Assembly (NCBI GenBank): GCA_002314605.1 | Contig: DCGO01000022.1 | Coordinates: 1 to 14,092, forward strand | Direction: 5' to 3' | Length of the DNA stretch: 14,092 nucleotides | Origin: Lentisphaeria bacterium UBA1776 | Lineage (GTDB): Bacteria > Verrucomicrobiota > Lentisphaeria > Victivallales > Victivallaceae | Shown here: in pieces, positions 7,864 to 14,092 of the stretch | Layout: each line of letters begins with the position of its first letter | Position numbering within the stretch: the first letter of the stretch is position 1 | Position numbers and translations under genes: made by a program | The notes under the pieces: model-generated | Told to the model about the DNA's origin: nothing | Databases searched by the model: none | The model's input: the letters and a program-made list of their open reading frames with translations, nothing else

Positions 7864-9039
7864 TTACTTCACCTCGGAAGTGTGAAGGGCGTCCATTTTC
7901 GCACTCAGGGGTCTGGCGCCGTCTTCGGTGATCTCAAAACCGGTCTCAATCCGGGAACCGTGCCATTTCGGATGGCCGAAGAAGCTCACATCCACGCAGA
8001 CGGTCATGCCGGGCTTCAGCACGTCATTGCTGTTGGGGCCGAAGAAAGGACACTCCGCCTCGTGGATCCCGATGGTGTGGGCGAAGGGGCAGATGAGATA
8101 GCCGTCAAGGCCGTGCTTTTCGCAGAAGCGGCGGGCGGGAGAATCCGTGTCGCGGCCCACGGCGCCCGGCTTCAGCATGGCTTTGGTCATGCGGAAGGCT
8201 TCCCGCAGGACTTTCAAACACTCCTTCTGGTCGGCGGAATATTCGCCGGAGACCGGGAGATAGTCCCCCATCACCCCGGCGTAACCGTTGACTTTCGGGG
8301 CCAGGCCGATCATAACGGTCTCACCGGCAACCAGCTCCTTGGAGCTGGCAGTGGGAACCACGGCATTGGCTCTGGCGCCCGATCCGACGATGGCGGTGAA
8401 GCCGAATCCGCTGGCGCCTCGGCTCCGGGCGGCATATTCCCCGGCGGCGGCCACCTGGATCTCCTGAGCACCCGGCTTGATGGCCGCTTTCATCGCATCA
8501 TAGGAGATGTCGGCAAGGGCAAAAGCCCTGGCGATATTGGCCCGTTCCCAGTCATCCTTCACATAACGCAGATGCAGGAAATCTTCCGTGGCGTCGGCAA
8601 GTTCCACCCCGGCGAATCCGGCGGCGATGGCATTGTAGCACCCCAGCGGCATACGGTCGGCCCCCACCATGCCGATACGCTTGAGGGTGCCGATGGTTTT
8701 CTTGAGTTCGGCGAAAAGTTCCGGGAACCCGATGATGACGGAAGCAGGATATTCCTCATCCGGGACCATGAAGGGCTTGAAATTGCGGGTGGTCTTGATG
8801 GCACTGTCCTGTTTGGCGAAGGGTTCGCTCTCCGGACCGCCCAGCAGCATGGGTTCCCCTTCCCGGGGAACGAACACCGCCCCGGACTCGAACTGGGGAC
8901 ACCAGCCGGTGAGGTACCAGCCGTTGCCGATGTTGAACTCGTCATAATAGACCAGAACCGCATCCAGATCCTGTTTTTTCATGATTTCGCGGACGCCGGC
9001 AAGATGCGCGGCACTGATTTCTGCAGGCATGAATCCCAT
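7864..9039 (-). CDS. M24-family (creatinase/Xaa-Pro peptidase fold) protein with degenerate metal site
   Basis: 391-residue 'pita-bread' protein: N-terminal creatinase-like domain (about 10-155, including WYLTGWCPQFESGAVFV) and C-terminal M24 domain (about 165-385). Set against aminopeptidase P by the shared GYAG (252-255) and following PVSG, the first Asp ligand is Gly245 and the second is Val256 or Val257. The HTIG histidine (His321) and the RIE glutamate (Glu365) are kept, while the VEPG glutamate is Asp350 in CVDVS. The His usually found before the first Asp, also the catalytic His region of creatinase, reads NAVVPT without His. So a dinuclear-metal peptidase is unlikely. It may be a metal-free C-N hydrolase of creatinase type with other residues, or a different chemistry. 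Strong ribosome site AAGGAG at 9046-9051, 6 nt before ATG. First gene of the operon, divergent from a LacI regulator that probably controls it. Confidence 0.82.
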   Translation of the reverse strand: MGFMPAEISAAHLAGVREIMKKQDLDAVLVYYDEFNIGNGWYLTGWCPQFESGAVFVPREGEPMLLGGPESEPFAKQDSAIKTTRNFKPFMVPDEEYPASVIIGFPELFAELKKTIGTLKRIGMVGADRMPLGCYNAIAAGFAGVELADATEDFLHLRYVKDDWERANIARAFALADISYDAMKAAIKPGAQEIQVAAAGEYAARSRGASGFGFTAIVGSGARANAVVPTASSKELVAGETVMIGLAPKVNGYAGVMGDYLPVSGEYSADQKECLKVLREAFRMTKAMLKPGAVGRDTDSPARRFCEKHGLDGYLICPFAHTIGIHEAECPFFGPNSNDVLKPGMTVCVDVSFFGHPKWHGSRIETGFEITEDGARPLSAKMDALHTSEVK

Positions 9040-9085
9040 GGCATACTCCTTGTTTTGATTGACGGAAAAAATATTTTTAACTTTT

Positions 9086-9100
9086 CTATGTTAAATATAG
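9086..9100. promoter_or_regulatory. Probable operator over the M24 operon -10 box
   Basis: Imperfect 15-bp palindrome CTATGTTAAATATAG, with mismatch only at the centre and one symmetric pair. It covers the -10 of the minus-strand promoter and shares the half-site ATGTTA with the cluster at 9168-9196. LacI-family dimers bind such symmetric sites. Assignment to the neighbouring regulator is inference. Confidence 0.45.
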
Positions 9101-9121
9101 CATCCCATGATCTTTTTTCAA
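9094..9121 (-). promoter_or_regulatory. Promoter of the M24-deacetylase operon
   Basis: Minus strand TTGAAA (9116-9121), 16-nt spacer, TATATT (9094-9099). Start of transcription expected near 9087, giving a leader of about 48 nt. The -10 box lies inside the imperfect palindrome 9086-9100, which fits repression. Confidence 0.6.
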
Positions 9122-9167
9122 GTCTGTTCAAAAAAGTTTTTCCGGAGGAACACTTGTATTTTTTGAG

Positions 9168-9196
9168 ATGTTATATTATATTATAACATGTTATAT
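9168..9196. promoter_or_regulatory. Clustered palindromic operator upstream of the lacI-family gene
   Basis: Two overlapping inverted repeats: ATGTTATA (9168-9175) with TATAACAT (9182-9189), and the perfect 14-bp palindrome TATAACATGTTATA (9182-9195). ATGTTATAT also occurs as a direct repeat at 9168-9176 and 9188-9196, a 20-bp step. The cluster ends 24 bp before the regulator start and overlaps its AT-rich -10 candidates (for example TATTAT at 9179-9184, with TTGTAT at 9154-9159 as -35), suggesting autoregulation plus possible looping to 9086-9100. Confidence 0.55.
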
Positions 9197-9219
9197 CAAA
9201 GGCAGGAAAGGCGGAATCT

Positions 9220-10230
9220 GTGAAAACCTGCAGTTTGAAAGATGTGGCGCAGGCGTGCGGTGTCAGTGTCATGACCGCCAGCCGGGCATTCCGCGAAACA
9301 GCGGTGATTCTTCCGGAAACCCGGGATAAAATTCTGGAAACGGCGGAGAAAATGGGGTATCGTTACTCTCAGCGGAGAGGGCGGACCGCCCGCGAGGACA
9401 CTGCCGGACTTCAGCAGGTTCAACTGATCTTCGGCAACGCAGACAACCGGATGTATTATTTCCACATGAGGCTTCTGACCTCTCTGGAGCAGCAGCTGGC
9501 CCAATCCGGTCTGGAGTGTCTCATCCGCACCTGCAACGGCAACTACCCCATTTTCGTGCGGCTTCTGGACCGCGTCAGAAAAGATCAGAGTGTAGGCACG
9601 TTCATCCTCGGATCCTTCATGCAAAATCAGCTGGAAACGCTTCTGGATACCATCCCGGACGCGATCCTGATCGACAACTGGGCTCCCCGGAGCATTTCAC
9701 GGAAATTCACATCGATCTCATTTGACAACCGGAACGCGGCGTTTCTTGCAGCCGGACACCTCTATGAACGGGGACGGAAGAAAATTCTCCTGATCTGCGG
9801 ACAGGAAAATCACTTTTTCACTCAGGAAATGATCCGTGGGTACCGGGATGCATCCGGCGCGGCAAACCTCCCCTTTGACCGGCGCTGCATCCGTTATACG
9901 GATTTTTCCGCTGCGGGAGCCGCTGCGGTCATGCGCCAAGTCCTTGAAGAAGGACTGGATTTCGATGCGGTCTTCACCAACGATGAAATGGCCACCGGCG
10001 TTTACCGGGTGCTGTACGAAAAAAAACTCAGGATCCCGGATGATATTGCCGTCTGCGGGTGCGATGACCTGCCCATCGGGGGACAACTCTTCCCGAGCCT
10101 GACCACGATTTCCCTGAACTACAACGATCTGGCCGCCTATGCGGTGCAGAATCTGCTGGGCAGGGATCAGCGCTCCGTCTATCCAGAGATCCGGCTGCCG
10201 GTCACCCTCTGTCCCCGGAGCAGCACATGA
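9220..10230 (+). CDS. LacI-family transcriptional regulator
   Basis: 336-residue DNA-binding repressor of standard family length. Residues 4-23 form the N-terminal helix-turn-helix (SLKDVAQACGVSVMTASRAF), with helix and hinge to about 60. Residues ~64-336 are a periplasmic-binding-protein-like effector domain (VQLIFGN, GTFILGS, ILIDNW, FDAVFTNDEMATGV, CGCDDLPIGGQLFPSLTTI). Start is GTG at 9220 with a weak AAAGGCGG 5 nt upstream; no in-frame alternative gives a better fit. It is transcribed away from the M24-deacetylase operon, and palindromes lie in the shared control region, so it most likely represses that operon and itself. The effector cannot be read from sequence. Confidence 0.92.
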   Translation: MKTCSLKDVAQACGVSVMTASRAFRETAVILPETRDKILETAEKMGYRYSQRRGRTAREDTAGLQQVQLIFGNADNRMYYFHMRLLTSLEQQLAQSGLECLIRTCNGNYPIFVRLLDRVRKDQSVGTFILGSFMQNQLETLLDTIPDAILIDNWAPRSISRKFTSISFDNRNAAFLAAGHLYERGRKKILLICGQENHFFTQEMIRGYRDASGAANLPFDRRCIRYTDFSAAGAAAVMRQVLEEGLDFDAVFTNDEMATGVYRVLYEKKLRIPDDIAVCGCDDLPIGGQLFPSLTTISLNYNDLAAYAVQNLLGRDQRSVYPEIRLPVTLCPRSST

Positions 10231-10268
10231 CCCGTCCCTTCCGTCCCGCGCAAAATTCCGGTTGCAGC

Positions 10269-10290
10269 TGTGCGCCCTGCCGGGCGCACA
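10269..10290. repeat. GC-rich inverted repeat downstream of lacI-family gene
   Basis: Perfect 9-bp stem TGTGCGCCC / GGGCGCACA with loop TGCC, 39 bp past the regulator stop. On the plus strand it is followed by A rather than T, so it is not a canonical terminator for the regulator. It directly abuts the T-run of the opposite-strand terminator and may stop plus-strand transcription by structure or protect 3' ends. Confidence 0.6.
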
Positions 10291-10318
10291 AAAAAAGATC
10301 CCTGCACCAACAAGGATC
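10290..10318 (-). terminator. Intrinsic terminator of the secA-yjbQ-FKBP operon
   Basis: On the minus strand GATCCTTG (10311-10318) pairs with CAGGGATC (10297-10304), an 8-bp stem with one G-U pair and a 6-nt loop, followed by seven T (10290-10296). It lies 24 bp past the FKBP stop. Confidence 0.8.
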
Positions 10319-10341
10319 CGGCTGCTCCGCAAAGACTTTTT

Positions 10342-10965
10342 TCAGAGGATCGCCAGAAGCTCCACATCAAAAATCAAAGTCGCCATGGGAGGAATGCTGC
10401 TGCCTGCACCATGTTCCCCGTAGGCCAGCTGAGGCGGGATGAAAAAGCGGTACTTGCTCCCCACAGCCATCAGCTGCAGACCTTCCGTCCAGCCGGAAAT
10501 GACCTGAGCAAGACCGAACTCCGCAGGGTCGCCGCGACTTACGGAACTGTCAAACACCGTCCCGTCCAAAAGTTTCCCTGTGTAATGCACCCGCACGGTA
10601 TCCGATGCGGCGGGACGCTTGCCGGTCCCCTCGCTGATCACCTCGTACTGAAGACCGCTTGCAGTGGTTCTGACCCCCGCTTTTCTGCCGTTTTCTGCAA
10701 GAAAGGCATCGCCTTCGGCCTTCATCTTCGCCCCTGCCTCTGCGGCACGGGTCTGGGCCGCAGACCGCATCTTCTGCTGGCAGAGCTGCATGGCCGCCTG
10801 ATACTCTTCGTGCGAGAGTTTCGGCGTTCCGGCCAGCAGGTCACGCAGACCGGAAACCACCAGATCCATATCCGGCGTCAGAGGCATGCCCTGCAGATAT
10901 TCGGCCACGTTGATTCCAAGCGCATAACTGATGCGCGCATTTTCGTCTTTCAGAAAATCTTCCAT
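10342..10965 (-). CDS. FKBP-type peptidyl-prolyl cis-trans isomerase (FklB/Mip-like, cytoplasmic)
   Basis: Protein-folding isomerase of 207 residues. An N-terminal helical FKBP_N domain (about 7-95; starts RISYALGINVAEYL, long Ala/Lys/Glu helix 60-90) normally mediates dimerisation. The C-terminal FKBP domain (about 100-207) keeps the full prolyl-binding pocket: Tyr128, Phe138, Asp139, Val155, Ile156, Trp159, Tyr182 and Phe199. There is no signal peptide or lipobox, so it is cytoplasmic, unlike secreted Mip. Start: ATG at 10965, 1 nt after the yjbQ-family stop, with GGAG at 10972-10975, 6 nt upstream. A TTG at 10977 is in frame but forms part of that ribosome site and is less likely. Last gene of the secA operon. 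Confidence 0.93.
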   Translation of the reverse strand: MEDFLKDENARISYALGINVAEYLQGMPLTPDMDLVVSGLRDLLAGTPKLSHEEYQAAMQLCQQKMRSAAQTRAAEAGAKMKAEGDAFLAENGRKAGVRTTASGLQYEVISEGTGKRPAASDTVRVHYTGKLLDGTVFDSSVSRGDPAEFGLAQVISGWTEGLQLMAVGSKYRFFIPPQLAYGEHGAGSSIPPMATLIFDVELLAIL

Positions 10966-10966
10966 C

Positions 10967-11386
10967 TCACTCTCCAATAATCTTTACCAGGACCCGCTTG
11001 GAACGTTTCCCGTCAAACTCTCCGTAAAAGATCTGCTCCCACGGTCCGAAATCCAATTTGCCGCCGGTGACCGCCACCACCACTTCACGGCCCATGATCT
11101 GGCGTTTCAGATGCGCATCGGCATTATCCTCAAATCCGTTGTGTGCATACCGGTCATAAGGCTTCTCCGGAGCCAGACGCTCCAGAAACTGCTCAAAATC
11201 TCCGTGAAGCCCCGGTTCATCATCATTGATGAACACCGAGGCGGTGATATGCATGGCATTGCACAACAGAAGCCCTTCCCGGATCCCGGATTCGGCAAGG
11301 CATGCCTCCACCTGGGGCGTAATATTCAAAAATGCCCGTCTGGACGGCACCCGGAAAAACAACTCTTTTCGGAAACTCTTCATCAT
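10967..11386 (-). CDS. yjbQ: YjbQ/UPF0047 family protein
   Basis: About 139 residues, a normal length for the YjbQ family. Seen: VPSRRAFLNIT near the N-terminus, LLCNAMHITASVFINDDEP, YAHN..ED.NADAHLK (the His/Asp/Asn-rich conserved core), VTGGKLDFGPWEQIF and EFDGKRSKRVLVKIIGE at the end. Members are small cytoplasmic trimeric proteins; a secondary thiamine-phosphate synthase activity has been reported for some, but the true role is unsettled. Start: the secA end reads ATGATGA, so ATG at 11386 overlaps the secA TGA by 4 bp and ATG at 11383 by 1 bp. There is no clear ribosome site, so translation should depend on ribosomes finishing secA. Confidence 0.9.
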   Translation of the reverse strand: MMKSFRKELFFRVPSRRAFLNITPQVEACLAESGIREGLLLCNAMHITASVFINDDEPGLHGDFEQFLERLAPEKPYDRYAHNGFEDNADAHLKRQIMGREVVVAVTGGKLDFGPWEQIFYGEFDGKRSKRVLVKIIGE

Positions 11387-14092
11387 TTGCCGCAGCACTT
11401 CTTGTATTTTTTACCGCTGCCGCAGGGACAGGGATCGTTGCGTCCGACCTTGGCTTCATTGCGGTGATACGGCATCCGCACGGGGACCTCTTCCTGCGGT
11501 TCGCTCTGAGCCTCCGCCCCCTGTCCCAGCACGGGATCCTGAACCGAAATGGTCCGGGACGGGTCAAACTCATCAAAGTTCTGCTGCAGAAAATCCTGCG
11601 GCATGGTGCGAAGCAACTCCTGCATTTCATCGTAGGAAACAATATGCAGCCGGAAGAGATTCCCCATCACTTCGTGATAGATCCGGTCCATCAGCACCTT
11701 GAAGATATCGTAAGCTTCATTCTTGTACTCCACCAGCGGATCCTTCTGCGCATAGACCCGCAGAGAGATATTTGCCCGCAGTCCGTCCATGGCGTACAGG
11801 TGCTCCTGCCACAGACGGTCAATGGCATCCAGGATCATGTGCCGCTCAAGATACCGGGTCTGTTCCTCGTCCATCCCCTCGCTCTGCTGCATGTAGGCGC
11901 TTTCCAGCCGGTCCACGATCTGCAGTGTGAGTTTCTCCGGATCCGTGAGCCGGCCATCGGTCAGCCCCTCGGTGAAATCTTCCGGCTTGAATCCGATGGG
12001 GCAGACGCTGTTGAGATACGCCGCCACATTCTCCCCCCGGAAACGCTGGGTCTCATCCTGTTTGGGATCAACCTCGCCGGCCTTGATGACCTCCTCTTCC
12101 ACCACCTGCTCAATAATACCGAAGAGAATGTCGTGGGGATTGTCCGACATCAGGGTATCCTTGCGGAGCTTGTAGATGATCTCGCGCTGCTTGTTCATCA
12201 CATCATCGTACTCGAGGGTGCGCTTGCGGATGGAGAAGTGCTGCTGCTCCACCCGGCGCTGAGCCGTCTCAATGGAGCGGTTCAGCCACGGATGCTGCAG
12301 TTCCTCCCCCTCTTCCAGCCCGAACCGGTCAAAAATCTTCACGATCCGGTCGGAACCGAAGAGCCGCATGAGGTTGTCCTCCAGCGAAACATAGAATTTC
12401 GAGGACCCGGGGTCCCCCTGCCGGGAACAGCGGCCCCGCAACTGGCGGTCGATCCGCCGGGCATCGTGCCGGGAACTTCCGATCACATGCAACCCGCCCA
12501 GTTCCGCAACGCCCTCCCCAAGCTTGATGTCGGTACCGCGTCCGGCCATGTTGGTGGCCACCGTGACCGCCCCCTTCTGACCGGCTTCGGCAACAATCTC
12601 GGCTTCCCGCTGGTGATTTTTTGCATTCAGAACATTGTGCGGGATATTCCGCATCCGGAGCATACGGCTCAAAATCTCGGAATCATCCACGGAAATCGTT
12701 CCCAGCAGCACCGGCTGTCCCTTTTGGTGCCGCTCGACAACCTCATCCACCACGGCGTTGAACTTTTCCCGCCGGGTCTTGAAAATGGAGTCGTTCTCGT
12801 CCTTGCGGATGCAGGGGCGGTTGGTGGGGATCACCGTCACATCCAGCTTGTAGATCTGGTGAAATTCCGCAGCTTCCGTCTCCGCCGTACCGGTCATGCC
12901 GGCCAACTTGTCATAAAGCCGGAAGTAATTCTGAATGGTGATGGTAGCCATGGTCTGGGTCTCGGGCTCGATCTCCACATTCTCCTTGGCCTCCAGCGCC
13001 TGATGCAGACCATCGCTGAAACGGCGCCCCGGCATGAGACGGCCGGTATGCTCGTCCACGATCAGCACCTTGCCGCCTTGGACCACATAATGATAGTCCT
13101 TCTCAAAGAGGCAGTAGGCCTTGAGCAGCTGCGAGAGATCGTGAAGCCGCTCGCTCTTCTGCAGAAATTTCTCCTGAAAAGTCTTTTTGTTCTCCAACCG
13201 CTGTTCCGGGGTGAAATTCTCATCATTTTCGATCTTGTGAAGTTCCTCCACCAGATTCGGCACGATAAAGGCGTCCGGGTCTTCCGGCGAGATCTCCTTG
13301 CGCCCCTTTTCCGTCAGATCCGCCTCATTCTGCTTCTCGTCAATGCAGAAGAAGAGGACACTCTGGACCTCCTGAAGCATCCCCCGGTTGTTGTCGCTGC
13401 GGACAAAACTCTCGAATTTCTCCAGCTCCTTGACGATCTCGCCATTCTCCAGCACACGCAAGAGCTGTTTGTGGGTCGGCATGCCGAATTTGACCTGCAG
13501 TAGTTTGGTCAGAGCCTCATCCCGTGCCTCACCGGTCACCCCGGATTCCAGTGCCTCCCTTGCTTCTTTGGCCAGCCGGGAACAGAGGAGATTCTGCTTG
13601 TTGTAGAGGTCGTTCACCGCTCCGCGCAGTTCCGCATACTGATTCCCTGCCATGGGCACGGGACCGGAAATAATGAGGGGCGTCCGCGCTTCATCGATCA
13701 GAATACTGTCCACCTCGTCGATGATGGCAAAATAGTGATCCCGCTGCACCATCTGGGCGGCCTCCATGGCCATACCCATATCTCGCAGGTAGTCAAACCC
13801 GAACTCGCTGTTGGTCCCGTATGTAATGTCGCAGGCGTACTGTTCCCGGCGCTCGGCGGAGTTCATGGTGTTCTGCAGACAGCCCACCGTCAGCCCGAGA
13901 TAACGGTAGAGGTACCCCATCCACTCGCTGTCCCGGCGGGCCAGATAATCGTTGACCGTGACCAGCTGGCAGTTCCGACCGGTCAAAGCATTGAGATACA
14001 ACGGCAGAGTGGCCACCAGGGTTTTTCCCTCGCCAGTGGCCATTTCCGCAATGTTTCCCCGGTGAAGAGTCAGGCCGCCGATAAGCTGGACG
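11383..14092 (-). CDS. secA: Preprotein translocase ATPase SecA (5' end beyond window)
   Basis: Motor of the Sec export pathway; binds preproteins and SecYEG at the inner membrane. 902 residues are visible. The frame stays open from 14043 to the edge (VQLIGGLTLHRGNIAE), matching the stretch before Walker A, so roughly 80-100 residues are missing. Seen by fragment position: MATGEGKT (17-24), VTVNDYLARRD, DEVDSILIDEAR from 125, VLIVDEHTGR, MTGTAETEA, ATNMAGRGTDIKLG, DRQLRGRCSRQGDPGSSKF, and the C-terminal zinc motif CPCGSGKKYKKCC (Cys888, 890, 899, 900) that contacts SecB or ribosomes. The segment between the DEVD box and VDEHTGR is about 80 residues longer than in E. coli, a feature of PVC/Bacteroidetes-type SecA. 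Overlaps the yjbQ-family gene. Promoter not in the window. Confidence 0.97.
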   Translation of the reverse strand, partial: VQLIGGLTLHRGNIAEMATGEGKTLVATLPLYLNALTGRNCQLVTVNDYLARRDSEWMGYLYRYLGLTVGCLQNTMNSAERREQYACDITYGTNSEFGFDYLRDMGMAMEAAQMVQRDHYFAIIDEVDSILIDEARTPLIISGPVPMAGNQYAELRGAVNDLYNKQNLLCSRLAKEAREALESGVTGEARDEALTKLLQVKFGMPTHKQLLRVLENGEIVKELEKFESFVRSDNNRGMLQEVQSVLFFCIDEKQNEADLTEKGRKEISPEDPDAFIVPNLVEELHKIENDENFTPEQRLENKKTFQEKFLQKSERLHDLSQLLKAYCLFEKDYHYVVQGGKVLIVDEHTGRLMPGRRFSDGLHQALEAKENVEIEPETQTMATITIQNYFRLYDKLAGMTGTAETEAAEFHQIYKLDVTVIPTNRPCIRKDENDSIFKTRREKFNAVVDEVVERHQKGQPVLLGTISVDDSEILSRMLRMRNIPHNVLNAKNHQREAEIVAEAGQKGAVTVATNMAGRGTDIKLGEGVAELGGLHVIGSSRHDARRIDRQLRGRCSRQGDPGSSKFYVSLEDNLMRLFGSDRIVKIFDRFGLEEGEELQHPWLNRSIETAQRRVEQQHFSIRKRTLEYDDVMNKQREIIYKLRKDTLMSDNPHDILFGIIEQVVEEEVIKAGEVDPKQDETQRFRGENVAAYLNSVCPIGFKPEDFTEGLTDGRLTDPEKLTLQIVDRLESAYMQQSEGMDEEQTRYLERHMILDAIDRLWQEHLYAMDGLRANISLRVYAQKDPLVEYKNEAYDIFKVLMDRIYHEVMGNLFRLHIVSYDEMQELLRTMPQDFLQQNFDEFDPSRTISVQDPVLGQGAEAQSEPQEEVPVRMPYHRNEAKVGRNDPCPCGSGKKYKKCCGK

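Noticed and set aside
7828..9186. Plus-strand open frame opposite the M24 gene
   Set aside because: Antisense and extends across the whole divergent control region; no family features.
9040..9219. Riboswitch or small RNA in the divergent region
   Set aside because: The region is AT-rich and fully explained by the promoter, ribosome site and palindromes; no conserved aptamer-like fold could be recognised.
10269..10290. GC hairpin as an intrinsic terminator of the lacI-family gene
   Set aside because: It is followed by A on the plus strand instead of T; kept only as an inverted repeat.
11332..13503. Plus-strand open frame of 723 codons opposite secA
   Set aside because: Antisense of a fully supported secA; no domain or credible ribosome site.
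1..14092. CRISPR array, tRNA/rRNA genes, insertion sequence ends, phage genes
   Set aside because: Looked for spaced repeats, tRNA-like folds, transposase motifs and attachment duplications; none seen.

Overview
The window (GC-rich, high fifties to sixty percent by eye) holds nine protein genes of a bacterial chromosome. No RNA gene, CRISPR array, insertion sequence or prophage was found. The SecA fragment, with its large insertion after the DEVD box and its SRHDARRIDRQLRGRC-type sequence, resembles those of the PVC group. An oxygen-sensitive type of acyl-CoA dehydratase activase points to an anaerobe. My best guess is a gut-type Lentisphaerae (Victivallis-like) or related Verrucomicrobia-group anaerobe. 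This is inference, not a species call.

Layout. (1) 42-6655, minus strand: a four-gene run in transcription order: acyl-CoA dehydratase activase/dehydratase fusion, ruvC, purL (PurS-fused, without glutaminase), dus. Gaps are 10 and 42 bp, then purL overlaps dus. A good sigma70-type promoter lies at 6710-6737. (2) 6656-6971: a 316-bp gap with that promoter and, at 6878-6918, the intrinsic terminator of the next operon. (3) 6972-9039, minus strand: a tightly coupled two-gene operon, an M24 'creatinase/Xaa-Pro peptidase' fold protein that has lost most metal ligands, followed after 1 bp by a NodB-fold (CE4) deacetylase. (4) 9040-9219: a divergent control region with palindromic sites, one over the -10 of the M24 operon and a cluster just before the regulator gene. 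(5) 9220-10230, plus strand: a LacI-family regulator. (6) 10231-10341: a convergent gap with one clear minus-strand terminator and a second GC hairpin. (7) 10342-14092, minus strand: secA (5' end cut off by the window edge), a yjbQ-family gene and an FKBP-type prolyl isomerase, each coupled to the next by overlapping or near-touching stop and start codons.

How they fit together. The LacI protein, the degenerate M24 protein and the deacetylase look like one regulated catabolic unit for an unidentified substrate, probably an amide or N-acyl compound. This is the least ordinary part of the window. The other two operons are housekeeping (purine synthesis, tRNA modification, recombination, protein export and folding). 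The exception is the activase/dehydratase fusion at the head of the ruvC-purL-dus operon, which carries an additional four-cysteine cluster.
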